Shown here: positions 50,786 through 60,699 of the stretch, one piece after another | How positions within the stretch are numbered: the first letter of the stretch is position 1 | Layout of the letters: each line of letters begins with the position of its first letter | Assembly (NCBI GenBank): GCA_016342325.1 | Contig: JAEINR010000002.1 | Span: 124,001-188,000, forward strand | Origin: Desulfobacterium sp. | Lineage (GTDB): Bacteria; Desulfobacterota; Desulfobacteria; Desulfobacterales; Desulfobacteraceae | DNA length: 64,000 bases | Direction of reading: 5' to 3' | The notes under the pieces: model-generated | The model's database searches: none | Seen by the model: the letters and a program-made list of their open reading frames with translations, nothing else | What the model was told of the DNA's origin: nothing | Program-made: the position numbers and the translations under genes

Positions 50786-52813
50786 CTACATCAGGTCGTA
50801 CTTGAGGGTCAGGTAAAACGCCCTGGGGTTACTGCCGGCATACTGGTTTTCCCCGGACCAGAAACTGACATATTCAGAATAGGTTTCGTCGGTAAGGTTT
50901 TTCACATCCAGCGCCAGGGTCCATTTGTCGCTGATATGCTGGATCACCTTGAAATCAACGGTTCTGTACCCCTCGTAGGCGTGCTGGTTGGACCCATCCG
51001 TATACCAGGCATCGGCATCCGTATACCAGATGCGAAGTTCTGTTGTTTTCCAGGGCAGGGTGTATTCCATTCCCAGCTTCCAGATATAGCCGGGGATGCA
51101 GCGGAGCTCATTGCCGGCGTTGGGACCTTTTGTATATTCCGTGTCATGGTAAGTGTACGAGGTAAACAGCTCCAGGTGCTCCAGGGGAAAGAGGTTTAGC
51201 TCCACTTCATGGATCTTGCGGATGCCATCGCCTTCATCGACCCAGACGCCTTGAATTTCCCTGAAGATCTCCTCCTCCTGCTCGGAATAGGCGTAACGGA
51301 AAGAGATCCAGTCAACCGGGTCCGCCTTGAAGCCCAGTTCCCAGTAGAAGAAATCCCGTTCATTTCCGGCATTCTCCACATATTTTGCGGTGCCGTTGGG
51401 GAGCTGAAATGTTGTAGCCGCATTGGCATAAAAACTGTAACGCTCCAACGGGGTGATGGTGATGCCGCCCTTGTAGGTGGTCACATCATAATCCTTCATG
51501 TCCCTCGCGCTACCCCCCATATTGTCCTGGCCGTCACCATTGAACCTGTCATGGCGAATCCCGGCGAAAAGCCGGACAGAAGAGAGGGGATCATAATTTA
51601 CCTTGAGATATGCCCCGTAATTCTCAAAGGTGTAATCGGTGTCCGATGTCTTGGAGTTACGGGCCCGGGCGCTGGTGTTCCATTTTTCACCATGGCTTTC
51701 AAACCTGCGCCAGTCAAGCCCCATATCGATCCTCAACCGGCTTTCCCGGGCCAGGGAAAAATCCCGGCCAAGGTTGGTCAGAAAACCATAGGTTTTGTTT
51801 TCCCAATAACTTTCCGTTTGACCGCTTCCCCAGTCGGCGTACCGGGCATAGTCGTCATCAATGATCCAGGCCTTGGTTTCCAGGGGCATATTCCCGTTTA
51901 TATCCCAGTCCAGGTGGATGGATGCCTCGGTCAGATCCTTGTAGCCACCGTCATCCTCGGATGTGGGGCTGCTCTGGCGGGGGTCCTGTTCCCAGAGGGT
52001 TTCTCCTAAATAGCCCCCTGTGTCCCAGTCACTCTTGTAGGCGTGGGTCAAGAGGCCCAGCTGGGTGTTTTCGGTTGGCCGGTAAAACCACTTGCCATAG
52101 GCATTTTGCCGGGTTCGCTCGGTGTTATCCCGCCACCCTTCCGTTGTATAGTACTCACAGGAGTAGATCTGGTTGAACCTGCCGTCAGCGTGCTCACTTC
52201 CCAGGGATACGTAGGCTTTCTGGGAATCCCAGCTGCCAAGGGCGATTTTTGTCTTTTGGAAATCGCCCCGGGTGGGGGTGTGGTAATGGATCACGCCGGC
52301 CCGGCTCCAGTTGCCGTAGCGGGCATCGATGGGGCCCTTGATCACATCCACCCGCTGGATCTCCTCGGGTGTCAGCTGGTTGAGATCCGGTGCGCCGTCC
52401 GCACTTCCAAGGTGGGAATTGATGGGGATGCCGTCAATGGTGATGACCGTATGGCTGCCATGGCTGTTCATGTCGTGGCCCCGGAAGGTGAATCCGTTGG
52501 GAACACCTCCGTTCCCGTAATCACCGATGGTGATGCCCGGGACCTTGCGAAGGATCTCAAGGGCGTTATCCAGGTTCTCATACTGGATTTTTTCATACCC
52601 CAGCACATCCACGGATCCGGGTAGGTCAATGTTTTTGGTATCATCCGATTCTTCCCGGACCACCACCTCTCCGAGATTCATGAATATCTTGCCCGGTCCG
52701 GGCGCAAGTATCCGGTTTTCACTCTTTTTTTCCGTATCATCTGAAAACGTTTGGGGCACAATGGCGAAAAAGGCCATAAGTGTAATCAGCAGCACACGTA
52801 ATTTGTGATTCAT
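50786..52813 (-). CDS. TonB-dependent receptor (metallophore cluster, distal)
   Basis: The start is set at ATG 52813 (MNHKLRVLLITLMAFFAIV), with AAGGAAA upstream; 675 residues. The plug has NIDLPGSVDVLGYEKIQYEN, VPGITIGDYGNGGVPNGFTF and EIQRVDVIKGPIDARYGN, the barrel ends in FYLTLKYDLM. The receptor is of the siderophore type (FecA/FhuA-like plug sequence). It is the last gene of the six-gene minus-strand cluster, just after the periplasmic binding protein, and probably imports the product of the cluster or a related metal complex. Confidence 0.88.
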   Translation of the reverse strand: MNHKLRVLLITLMAFFAIVPQTFSDDTEKKSENRILAPGPGKIFMNLGEVVVREESDDTKNIDLPGSVDVLGYEKIQYENLDNALEILRKVPGITIGDYGNGGVPNGFTFRGHDMNSHGSHTVITIDGIPINSHLGSADGAPDLNQLTPEEIQRVDVIKGPIDARYGNWSRAGVIHYHTPTRGDFQKTKIALGSWDSQKAYVSLGSEHADGRFNQIYSCEYYTTEGWRDNTERTRQNAYGKWFYRPTENTQLGLLTHAYKSDWDTGGYLGETLWEQDPRQSSPTSEDDGGYKDLTEASIHLDWDINGNMPLETKAWIIDDDYARYADWGSGQTESYWENKTYGFLTNLGRDFSLARESRLRIDMGLDWRRFESHGEKWNTSARARNSKTSDTDYTFENYGAYLKVNYDPLSSVRLFAGIRHDRFNGDGQDNMGGSARDMKDYDVTTYKGGITITPLERYSFYANAATTFQLPNGTAKYVENAGNERDFFYWELGFKADPVDWISFRYAYSEQEEEIFREIQGVWVDEGDGIRKIHEVELNLFPLEHLELFTSYTYHDTEYTKGPNAGNELRCIPGYIWKLGMEYTLPWKTTELRIWYTDADAWYTDGSNQHAYEGYRTVDFKVIQHISDKWTLALDVKNLTDETYSEYVSFWSGENQYAGSNPRAFYLTLKYDLM

Positions 52814-52841
52814 AAACGAGTTTCCTTTCAGTTTCAGGATT

Positions 52842-54083
52842 TCAGGGGCTTTTTGAAGCCCCAAGGGTCCAGTCCATGCATTGACAGGACAAAAGCCCCC
52901 TGGCTGTGGCTTGGTCGATGCCGTAGAGGTTCCGGTAAAACGCCAGGAGCCAGGATGGCAGGTTAATATCCCTGAACAGTTCCGGGTAGGCGGCCTTGGC
53001 CATGACCATCACATCGATGGGATACTCCAGCCGTTTTTCGCAATTGCAGGGGGTGAAGGGCAGGGCGGATACGTTGCGGTTCCGGATGGCTCGCATCTCC
53101 TTCAAACTTTGATAATAGGGTGCATCATAGAGTTCTCCCGGGGGATGGTATCCCCCGGAGGTGGCAAGCACGATCACGTCGGGATCCAGGGCCAGCAGGT
53201 GCTCAATGTTCAGCAGGCGCCAGGCGCCTGGTCGCCCAAAGGCGTTTTCTGCATGTACAAACCGGGTCATAAGGTGGGTCTGGAGGGTGTGGGTGCCCCT
53301 GACATACCCCGCCCCACCCTTGATCCTGGACCGGGGAGAGAGTCCGAGCAGCAGGATGCTCTTCCTGTTGCCCGGCGGGATTTTTCGGGTGCGTCGTTCA
53401 ATTCCGTCAAGGGTTTCTTCCAGAAAGGAGACCAGGTCCTCGGCCTTTTTTTCCTCCTGGAAGATCTGGCCGAGGAGTCGAATCTCCCGGCCCAGGGTAG
53501 AAATCCGGGGGGCGTCATGGGTGTTGGGCCCCCGGAGGACCACCAGGGGGATGTCCAGGGATTCCAGGAGGGCAAGGCGGGCCCGGTTTTTCCCTTCATC
53601 TTCGTAGAGGGAGGAACTCCCGGTGCGGATGATGATCAGATCCGGGTTGAGACCGGCAAGCTGCTCGTACTGGATGCCGGTTCCATACCGGGCCACCACA
53701 GGGAGTTTCATGAACCGGGGATTGAGATAGGTCACGGTGTTCATGGCGCCGTGAATTTCCCGGGTTTCCCCGTCCAGGGTCGGGTAGGAGAAATCCATGG
53801 TAAGTGGAATGGCTTTGGACCCAATGGCGATTATCTTTTCTGTGACCCCGAACCGGGTCATGACCCCTTCGATCATGCCGTCACTGACCGTGACCACCCG
53901 GTTGGCGCACCTTGGCACCTTGACCCGGACGCCTCTGTCATCCTCCACCAGGATGAAGTCAGATGCGTCTGCCGTTGAAAAAAGGGTGATAACCATAAGC
54001 CCCCCCAGGAGGCACCCCCTCCCTAAGTGGCAAAGCCTCCCCAGGCGTTTGGCCCATGCCAGGGCCGGGAAATGTTGTTTCAT
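52842..54083 (-). CDS. Periplasmic metal-chelate-binding protein (FepB/BtuF family)
   Basis: The start is set at ATG 54083, with CAGGAG upstream; 413 residues, long for the family. A signal anchor (GCLLGGLMVITLFSTADA) is followed by the typical VKVPRCANRVVTVSDGMIEGV, LNPDLIIIRTGS and LALDPDVIVLATSGGY. It contains CNCEKRLEYPID and a C-terminal LLSCQCMDWT, unusual cysteine pairs. It lies between the receptor and exporter genes, but no ABC permease or ATPase is present in the window, so it must use one encoded elsewhere. Confidence 0.85.
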   Translation of the reverse strand: MKQHFPALAWAKRLGRLCHLGRGCLLGGLMVITLFSTADASDFILVEDDRGVRVKVPRCANRVVTVSDGMIEGVMTRFGVTEKIIAIGSKAIPLTMDFSYPTLDGETREIHGAMNTVTYLNPRFMKLPVVARYGTGIQYEQLAGLNPDLIIIRTGSSSLYEDEGKNRARLALLESLDIPLVVLRGPNTHDAPRISTLGREIRLLGQIFQEEKKAEDLVSFLEETLDGIERRTRKIPPGNRKSILLLGLSPRSRIKGGAGYVRGTHTLQTHLMTRFVHAENAFGRPGAWRLLNIEHLLALDPDVIVLATSGGYHPPGELYDAPYYQSLKEMRAIRNRNVSALPFTPCNCEKRLEYPIDVMVMAKAAYPELFRDINLPSWLLAFYRNLYGIDQATARGLLSCQCMDWTLGASKSP

Positions 54084-54129
54084 TTTGTTCTCCTGTTTTT
54101 CCTGCAAAGCGTGTCTGTTGAGCCGTTTT

Positions 54130-55332
54130 TCAGGGAACCGCAGTTCCCCGGGCATCGTCCCCGGCAGTTTCCTGATTTGGATGGGCGTATCCCAAGACAA
54201 TCCATGTGAAAAGGCCGATACAGGCAAACAGGGGAGACGAGATCAGGAACAGATGATTAATTCCCACGGTGGTAAGGAGGGTCCTGTTGATCATCGTACC
54301 CAGGGCGCCGCCGGATAGCATGGATAAGGACATCAGGGCCATGACCGACCCCCTGATACCGGGGATGAGGTTCTGGGCCACGGTCACGTAAGAGGTATGC
54401 AGGGAGACAAAGGAGAATCCCCATACCAGCAGCAAAAAGCAGATGAGGGGCACGGACGATACACGGGAGAGAAGGCCCATGGCCAGGGCGCCCCCCAGGC
54501 CGGTCCAGAGGCATAGCCGGGACAGGGCGATCTCCTTGATGACTCCGGCACACCGTGAACTGAGCACGCCGCCCAGGCCGAAAAAGGAGAGAATCCCGCC
54601 CACGGCAAAGAGATTCATTCCTGTGGCCTTACGCACCAGCTCCCCTGTGTAGGAAAAGGAACCAAACACCACAAACCCGGACAGGGCCACCAGAAAGAGA
54701 CACCCCAGCACCCTGCCGTTTTTAAAGGCCGCTTTGTATATCCCGCCAAACCCCAGCCGGGCCAGGGTTCCCGGCCTGTTCTCAAGGGTGACCGCCAGCA
54801 GGCATGAGATGGCGAGTTCGGCAAGGCCATAGGCCAAATACACGGTTTTCCAGGAGAACCAATGGGCAAGCGCCCCGCCCAGGGCCGTGGCCGTGGCTCC
54901 CCCGAGGAGCATGACACCCACGAGGGTCGAGATATTCTTCTGGCGCTGGGATTCGGGACAGGCATCCCCGATGATGGCAACGGCCATGGGCATGATGCCG
55001 GCGGCAAATGCGCCGTTCAACGCCCGGCAGGCGATCAGCTGGGGCAGGGTGTCCACAAGGGCGCAGGCGCAGCTGAACAGGGCAGTGCCAAAGGAGGAAA
55101 CCATGATTATCCTGGACCGTCCGAATCGATCCCCCAGGGGCCCCAGGACGATGTTGAAAAGCCCGAAGGCGATCATGTAAGCGGTGATCGACAAGGCGGC
55201 ATTGCTGATGCTGACATGCAGGTCCGTTGCAATGGAGATCAGAAGGGGGGCACCGGAATAGATGTCCCCGTTTGTTAAAAACCCCATGGCGCAAAGGGCG
55301 AACAGCCATGGGGCGGACGCGGTGGTTTTCAT
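54130..55332 (-). CDS. MFS transporter, candidate metallophore exporter
   Basis: A 400-residue twelve-helix major facilitator. The A-like motif GPLGDRFGRSRIIMVSS lies after TM2, and CRALNGAFAAGIMPMAVAII is typical of drug/arabinose-efflux transporters. It overlaps the upstream radical SAM gene by four bases. Exporters of this type release siderophores such as enterobactin or pyochelin-like compounds, so export of the NRPS product is the likely role. Direction and substrate are inferred from context. Confidence 0.85.
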   Translation of the reverse strand: MKTTASAPWLFALCAMGFLTNGDIYSGAPLLISIATDLHVSISNAALSITAYMIAFGLFNIVLGPLGDRFGRSRIIMVSSFGTALFSCACALVDTLPQLIACRALNGAFAAGIMPMAVAIIGDACPESQRQKNISTLVGVMLLGGATATALGGALAHWFSWKTVYLAYGLAELAISCLLAVTLENRPGTLARLGFGGIYKAAFKNGRVLGCLFLVALSGFVVFGSFSYTGELVRKATGMNLFAVGGILSFFGLGGVLSSRCAGVIKEIALSRLCLWTGLGGALAMGLLSRVSSVPLICFLLLVWGFSFVSLHTSYVTVAQNLIPGIRGSVMALMSLSMLSGGALGTMINRTLLTTVGINHLFLISSPLFACIGLFTWIVLGYAHPNQETAGDDARGTAVP

Positions 55333-56465
55333 AGGGTGGGACTCCCCGGAGCGTTATTGTTCAAGGATGCACCGTCGGGAATCGTCTGTTTTTGGGATAA
55401 TTGGTTCTGCATGTCCATCAGGGCCCCACAGGTGGACCGGTCGAACCCGGGAATCCGCTTTTCCCAGCCCGTGACGTCGTCGAACCGGCAGACCCATTTG
55501 TCCTGTTCCCGGATTACGTTTCCGATTTTAAACCGGGGATCGGCCATCATCACGCAGGGATAGATTTCGAGCTCATGGGAAACGTAGAGGTGATCCATAT
55601 GCTTCCAGCTTCCTGCAAGGCAATAATGACCATGGCGGGCCGCCCGTTTAAAGGGGTTGTCACCAATGGGATTGGGTCCGAAGTTTCCCTGGACGTTGAT
55701 GGTTACGGGGGTGGCTGCATAGGCTTCACCGATTTCGTGATAGACCTGCCAGAAATGGTCGATCTCCTCCGGGGTAAGGATGGCATGGCGAAATGCCTTT
55801 GCCCGGCCAGTATAGATGAAGTTCTGGAAAAACACCTCGTCCACCCCCAGCTGGTCGGCTTCCGCCACCACCTCTTCCATGTGGGGAAAGGTGTCCCTGG
55901 ATACCAGGAAATTGGCCACCACTTTAAATCCGTTCTTCTTGAGAAGGCGTATGGCATCCAGGGAGATCTCCCGGCTCCGGTTCGTATAAAATGAATGGTA
56001 CTTCTCCGGGAACAGGGTGACCCGGACATCTTCGATGCGGTTTTCCTTCAGGAGCGGGAAAAAATTTTTGTGCTGTTGGGCCACGACGATGCCGTTTGTG
56101 GAAATTTGCCGGATTCCGCACAACTTGAGCAGCGCCAGGTAATTCCAATACTCCGGCAGCCATTCGTTCACGATGGGGTGGACGTAATACCCTTGGTCAC
56201 GGAACAGGTCGATGATGCCCAGGGCATGGTCATAGGGGATCCCCCCGCCCTTGTCGCTGCCGCTCTGGTAGCAGTACTTGCAGGTTGAGTTGCATTGGTT
56301 GGTCAACCAGATAAAGACGTCCTTTTCGTGGAAATCCTTGAATCGTTCCGGGTCGCCCAGGATGTCATAGACCGTATCCCTGAGGTTGTTCATTTTTCCG
56401 TCAAAATTATCGTAACTGAGCCGCCGGGTGTCCTGAATGGCTTCTCTCGTGATCTCTGTGGTCAT
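55329..56465 (-). CDS. Radical SAM enzyme of the NRPS cluster
   Basis: A 378-residue radical SAM protein. The cluster motif CNSTCKYC follows FIWLTNQ. The barrel lacks a clear GGEP. The C-terminal part carries scattered cysteines (HYCLAGSW, YPCVMMAD, STCGALMD), as in SPASM-type auxiliary clusters. Directly downstream of the NRPS (25 bases) and overlapping the exporter gene by four bases; SD AAGGAG. It may modify the amino-acid precursor or the released product. No close family is recognised. Confidence 0.85.
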   Translation of the reverse strand: MTTEITREAIQDTRRLSYDNFDGKMNNLRDTVYDILGDPERFKDFHEKDVFIWLTNQCNSTCKYCYQSGSDKGGGIPYDHALGIIDLFRDQGYYVHPIVNEWLPEYWNYLALLKLCGIRQISTNGIVVAQQHKNFFPLLKENRIEDVRVTLFPEKYHSFYTNRSREISLDAIRLLKKNGFKVVANFLVSRDTFPHMEEVVAEADQLGVDEVFFQNFIYTGRAKAFRHAILTPEEIDHFWQVYHEIGEAYAATPVTINVQGNFGPNPIGDNPFKRAARHGHYCLAGSWKHMDHLYVSHELEIYPCVMMADPRFKIGNVIREQDKWVCRFDDVTGWEKRIPGFDRSTCGALMDMQNQLSQKQTIPDGASLNNNAPGSPTL

Positions 56466-56490
56466 GTTGCTCTCCTTGTGGTTGCTGGGT

Positions 56491-59400
56491 TTAACGGTAT
56501 GGGTTGAGACACTGGTTCACCTTCTTTGCAAGCACGGTGACGTTGGGCGGTTTCATCACCGTGAAATGATCCCCTGGAATGTGATGGATTTGGGGACGTT
56601 GGGTGACGACCCTGTCCCAGCCCAGGCAGGTGTCGGTGTCGAACCGGCCGGCCAGGCCGCCCAGGTCCCCGGCCTTTTCCCGGTAGGGGGTTTGCTTTAG
56701 GGACCCGGTGAAGCCTTGACTGGCCTTGAATACCGCCACTTGGCCGTCATAGGGCCCGGGGGAGTAGTCGGCAAGGCCGTTGACACAGCCCTGGTAGACC
56801 TTGAGGAGCCGGTCCATCTGGGCGGTATTGACAGGATGAAGCCCGGCATCCCGGGCGGCCTGGTAAAAAAGGGAGATGACGGTGTCATGGGAGAGGCCTT
56901 TTATATCTTCCCTCACCCCATCCAGGCCATCTCCCGGGTCGAGCCCCCTGAGGCTGCCATACCGCTCCATCAGTTCCCATCCCCCGCCAAAATCCCTGAG
57001 AAAGGAGAGATAAAGGTCGGTGTCGTCGCGGAATTTTCCATAGGCCTCGGGATTCAGGGATTCCATCAAAAGGAGCAGATCGGTCTCCTGGCCCTGCTGT
57101 TTCAACTGGCCGGCGATCTCGTAGGCGATACTGCCGCCGGCACAAAATCCGCCCAGAAGATAGGGGCCAAGGGGCTGGATGCCGTGGATTTCAACTGCAT
57201 ACCTTGCGGCCATCTCCTTGAGGCTCGTGCAGGGCATGGCGTGGCCGTGGATGCCGTAGGCCCGGATGCCGTAAATCGGTCGGCCCTTGTCCATACGCCG
57301 GGCAAGTTCAATAAAGCAGGTGATATCGCCGTCACCGGGATGGATGAGAAACAGGGGCCGCAGGCGCCGGCCCGGGGTGAGCCGGACCAACCGGGAGGCA
57401 GGGCCCTTGCCCCGTTGTTGGTGAATGGTGGCGGCCAGTTGATGGATGGTGGGCGCCTTGAACAGGTCGGCAACGGAAAGGGAGCACTGAAAGGTCGTGT
57501 TCACAAGGGAGATGAGCTTGACCGCCAGCAGGGAATGCCCGCCAATGTCGAAAAAACTGTCGAAAATGTCGAATTCCCGGTCCTGGCCGAACACCTGGTT
57601 GAACAGGGCCGCCACCTTTTTTTCCATATCGGTCCGGGGCAGATCCCGGGTGGCGCCGTCCGGCGGGAGAGGGGCAGGAAGCGCTTTCCGGTCCAGCTTT
57701 CCGTTTGCGGTGACCGGCATCTTGTCCAGGCGGATGAAAAACGAGGGAATCATGTAGTTGGGAAGGAAGCGGCCCAGGAACGCCCCAAGTTCTGTCCGGT
57801 CGATCTCGTTCCGGGACAGGTAGTAGGCACAGAGGCATGCCCCGGCATTGCCAAGACGTATTGGCGTGACAACGCTCCCCCTGATTCCGGGCATCCGCTC
57901 CAGGGCGGCTTCGATCTCCCCCGGCTCCACCCGGAATCCCCGGATCTTGACCTGGAAATCGGACCGGCCAAGGAACGCCAGGTTGCCGTCCCGCTGCCAC
58001 CTGGCCCTGTCACCGGTTTTGTAGATCGTTTCTCCCGGAATATGGGGGTTTGCCAGGAACACCTTTGCGGTCTGCTCCCGATTGTTCACATATCCTGCGG
58101 AGAGACAGCCGCCCCCGATGTAGAGATCCCCCGGCACCCCGATGGGGACGGGATTAAGATCTTGATTCAGCACGTAGTACCGGGCGTTTTGGATGGGTTT
58201 GCCATAGGGAATCGTGTGCCAGTTCGGGTTCACCTTTTGTATGGGGTAGACATTGGACCAGACCGTGGCTTCGGTGGCACCCCCCAGGCTGATCACCCGG
58301 GCATCCTTGAACCGGCTTCGGATCTGATCGGGCAGGGCCACGGGGATATAATCTCCGCTCAAAAAGACCAGTCTCAGGCGGGATGTTGCCAGCGGGCCTC
58401 CCATCTGCTCCATATGGGGAACCAGTAGTTGCAGGGCGGCGGGTGCCGAATCCCAGAAGGTGATCTGCTCCGTCAGGATGTGATCCAGCAGCATCTGGGG
58501 ATTTCGGGAATCCGCCGAGGTGAGCATGCATAGTCTTCCCCCGGCGGCCAGGATGCCCAGGATATCGTAAACAGACAGGTCAAATCCAACGGAGGTGATG
58601 AAGAGCAACCGGTCTGACGGACCGACCTCAAACGTGGTGTTGACCCACTGGATGAGGTTGACCACCGGCCGGTGCTTTACCATGACGCCCTTGGGGGTGC
58701 CGGTTGAGCCGGAGGTGAAGATGATATAGGCCAGGTCGTCGGCATGGTTGATCCGTTCCGGATTTTCCTTGGAACAGGTTGCGATTTTTCGGGCCTGAAC
58801 ATGGGTCACCCCCTCTTTTTCCCATTCCCGGTCATCGCTGCCGGGGGAATCCAGGGTAAATATGAACTCCAGGTCGGCCAGGTTGTCCGCCATCTGGCCC
58901 ACGGTTTTGAGGCCCGGGGTGTCTGTCAGGATAAAGCGGATGGAGAGGGACCGGAGAATCCCGGTTATCCGTTCCCGGGGAAGGAAGGGTTCCAGGGGCA
59001 CGTAGGCGCCCCCGGCTTTGAGGATGCCGAGCAGGCCCTGGATCGTCCCGACGGACCGGCCGAGAATCAGGGCCACCCGTTCTCCCCGTTTCATCCCATG
59101 ATTCCTCAACCCATGGGCAAGGGCGTTGGCCTGGCTGTTCAGGTCCCGGTAGGAAATCTGTTGACCGTAAAAGGAGATGGCCGTGTGCAATGGGCGGGCC
59201 GCTGACTGTTCTTCAAACAATTCGTGTACCAGTGCCTGGTCCCGGAAGGGGGTGTCGGTTTTGTTCCACCGGTAAAGGATGCGTTTGCGTTCTTTGTCAG
59301 AGAGGATCTCAAGGGCGCCAAGGGGCCGTTCCACATGGGAAACCAGGCCTCCAAGGAGGGTCATGTAGTGGGACAGCAGCTGTTGGGCGGTGCCTTTATA

Positions 59401-60672
59401 GTAAAGATCCTGGTCGTATTTCAGGTTTACCAGGAGGCCCTCCGGTAGATCCAGAACTTCCAGGACCAGATCTGCCTCCCCCGTCTGCCTGACCGTGTAA
59501 TCCGGTGTGAACTTCAGGCCGGTGCCGGGGGGATCGGCAATCTGCCGTTCCGCCCGCTTGAAATAGTTATGAAAGGCAAACAGGGTGTTGAAGACCGCCT
59601 TGTCGCCGGAGCGCTTCAACTCTTTGATGATTTCGGAAAATGGGTAGTCAGAATGGGATACAGCCTCCTCCAGGGTCTGTTGCACCCGGGCGACGAAGGA
59701 TCCCGAAGGCCACGCCGGGTCCACCGCCTGTCTCAATGGTACCAGGTTCACAAAGTGGCCTGGCATCTTTGAAAAAAGGGGGTTGGAACGACCGGATACG
59801 GGCATGCCGACCAGTAGATCCTTTTGATCTGAATAGATGGACAGCAGCAGCAGATAGGCGGAAAGGAGCATCGCCGATCTCTTGAATCCGTGGGTACGGC
59901 CCGCTTCCAGGATTTTTTCTTCAAGCAGGGCCGGCATTCTCCGGGTGATCACCCGGCAGTTGGGGGGCTTGGGGCTTTGCCCGTTGGGTTTTTGGGTGTC
60001 AGCCGGGAAGCCCGCCGACGGCAGCTCCCCGGAAAGCCTGGAGCACCAGAAGGATCGGAGTGCGGGGCCGTTTTGGTTCAACATCCTCTCTTTCTGCCAT
60101 TGCACAAAAGCCCCATAGGCGTGTTGGCCCAAGGCCAGAGTTTGCCCCATGCCCCCTTGTTCCAGCACCCTGTAGAGAACCGTCAGATCAAGGAACAGCC
60201 GGTGGATGGATATGCCGTCCATAAGGATGTGGGGGACCACCATCAGAAGATAGTGACCCTCCTTGGATCGCCTGAAGAGATAACAACGGATCAGGGGATC
60301 CGTTTCCAGGTCAAAGGGCTGTTTCACCCTGTGGGCGACCGCCTTCCTGAAGGCGTTCCCATCGGTTTCTTCAGCATCGCAGTCCCGGAAGAAAAACCGG
60401 GGGAAAGGATGGATGTACTGGACCGGTTCGCCTGCTTCAACCCGGAACCGGATTCTTAGGTTGTTGTCCCGGGCCATGAGGATGCTCAGGGCGCTTTTCA
60501 GGGCGGAGCGGCTCACGGGGCCTGTCAGGCGCGCGGCGTAGGGGACATTGTAGGATGGAGATGTGGGTGCCAGCCGGTGTAAAAACCACAGCCCCTCCTG
60601 ACCGGCTGACAGGGGAAAGGCCGGGGGCCGGGGGGCCTGGAAGGATACGGTTGTCTTTTTGTCGGGGATCAT
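56491..60672 (-). CDS. Single-module nonribosomal peptide synthetase (C-A-T-TE)
   Basis: A 1393-residue one-module synthetase with a strong ribosome site AAGGAGG. The condensation domain (~15-440) opens with LSAGQEGLWFL but the active-site motif HHxxxDG reads PHILMDG. Adenylation (~470-960) has TSGSTGTPKG; the core FDLSVYDI, SAPAAL, FLSGDYIP, GGATEATVW predicts a cysteine-like pocket (D-L-Y-D-F-S-L-V-W by manual alignment). The carrier serine is in FFDIGGHSLL (~1047). The thioesterase (~1110-1390) has GGFCAGG, a Cys in place of the usual Ser nucleophile. Flanked by TonB receptors and transport genes, so a small metal-binding peptide is the likely product. Confidence 0.9.
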   Translation of the reverse strand: MIPDKKTTVSFQAPRPPAFPLSAGQEGLWFLHRLAPTSPSYNVPYAARLTGPVSRSALKSALSILMARDNNLRIRFRVEAGEPVQYIHPFPRFFFRDCDAEETDGNAFRKAVAHRVKQPFDLETDPLIRCYLFRRSKEGHYLLMVVPHILMDGISIHRLFLDLTVLYRVLEQGGMGQTLALGQHAYGAFVQWQKERMLNQNGPALRSFWCSRLSGELPSAGFPADTQKPNGQSPKPPNCRVITRRMPALLEEKILEAGRTHGFKRSAMLLSAYLLLLSIYSDQKDLLVGMPVSGRSNPLFSKMPGHFVNLVPLRQAVDPAWPSGSFVARVQQTLEEAVSHSDYPFSEIIKELKRSGDKAVFNTLFAFHNYFKRAERQIADPPGTGLKFTPDYTVRQTGEADLVLEVLDLPEGLLVNLKYDQDLYYKGTAQQLLSHYMTLLGGLVSHVERPLGALEILSDKERKRILYRWNKTDTPFRDQALVHELFEEQSAARPLHTAISFYGQQISYRDLNSQANALAHGLRNHGMKRGERVALILGRSVGTIQGLLGILKAGGAYVPLEPFLPRERITGILRSLSIRFILTDTPGLKTVGQMADNLADLEFIFTLDSPGSDDREWEKEGVTHVQARKIATCSKENPERINHADDLAYIIFTSGSTGTPKGVMVKHRPVVNLIQWVNTTFEVGPSDRLLFITSVGFDLSVYDILGILAAGGRLCMLTSADSRNPQMLLDHILTEQITFWDSAPAALQLLVPHMEQMGGPLATSRLRLVFLSGDYIPVALPDQIRSRFKDARVISLGGATEATVWSNVYPIQKVNPNWHTIPYGKPIQNARYYVLNQDLNPVPIGVPGDLYIGGGCLSAGYVNNREQTAKVFLANPHIPGETIYKTGDRARWQRDGNLAFLGRSDFQVKIRGFRVEPGEIEAALERMPGIRGSVVTPIRLGNAGACLCAYYLSRNEIDRTELGAFLGRFLPNYMIPSFFIRLDKMPVTANGKLDRKALPAPLPPDGATRDLPRTDMEKKVAALFNQVFGQDREFDIFDSFFDIGGHSLLAVKLISLVNTTFQCSLSVADLFKAPTIHQLAATIHQQRGKGPASRLVRLTPGRRLRPLFLIHPGDGDITCFIELARRMDKGRPIYGIRAYGIHGHAMPCTSLKEMAARYAVEIHGIQPLGPYLLGGFCAGGSIAYEIAGQLKQQGQETDLLLLMESLNPEAYGKFRDDTDLYLSFLRDFGGGWELMERYGSLRGLDPGDGLDGVREDIKGLSHDTVISLFYQAARDAGLHPVNTAQMDRLLKVYQGCVNGLADYSPGPYDGQVAVFKASQGFTGSLKQTPYREKAGDLGGLAGRFDTDTCLGWDRVVTQRPQIHHIPGDHFTVMKPPNVTVLAKKVNQCLNPYR

Positions 60673-60699
60673 GGGATACCTCCTTTTTTAGCAGGTTCG

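Noticed and set aside
52881-53978. 365-aa plus-strand ORF opposite the binding-protein gene
   Set aside because: Shadow; the minus strand has a signal peptide and binding-protein motifs.
56716-58428. 570-aa plus-strand ORF opposite the NRPS
   Set aside because: Mirror of the NRPS C-terminal domains, whose PCP and thioesterase motifs are unambiguous on the minus strand.
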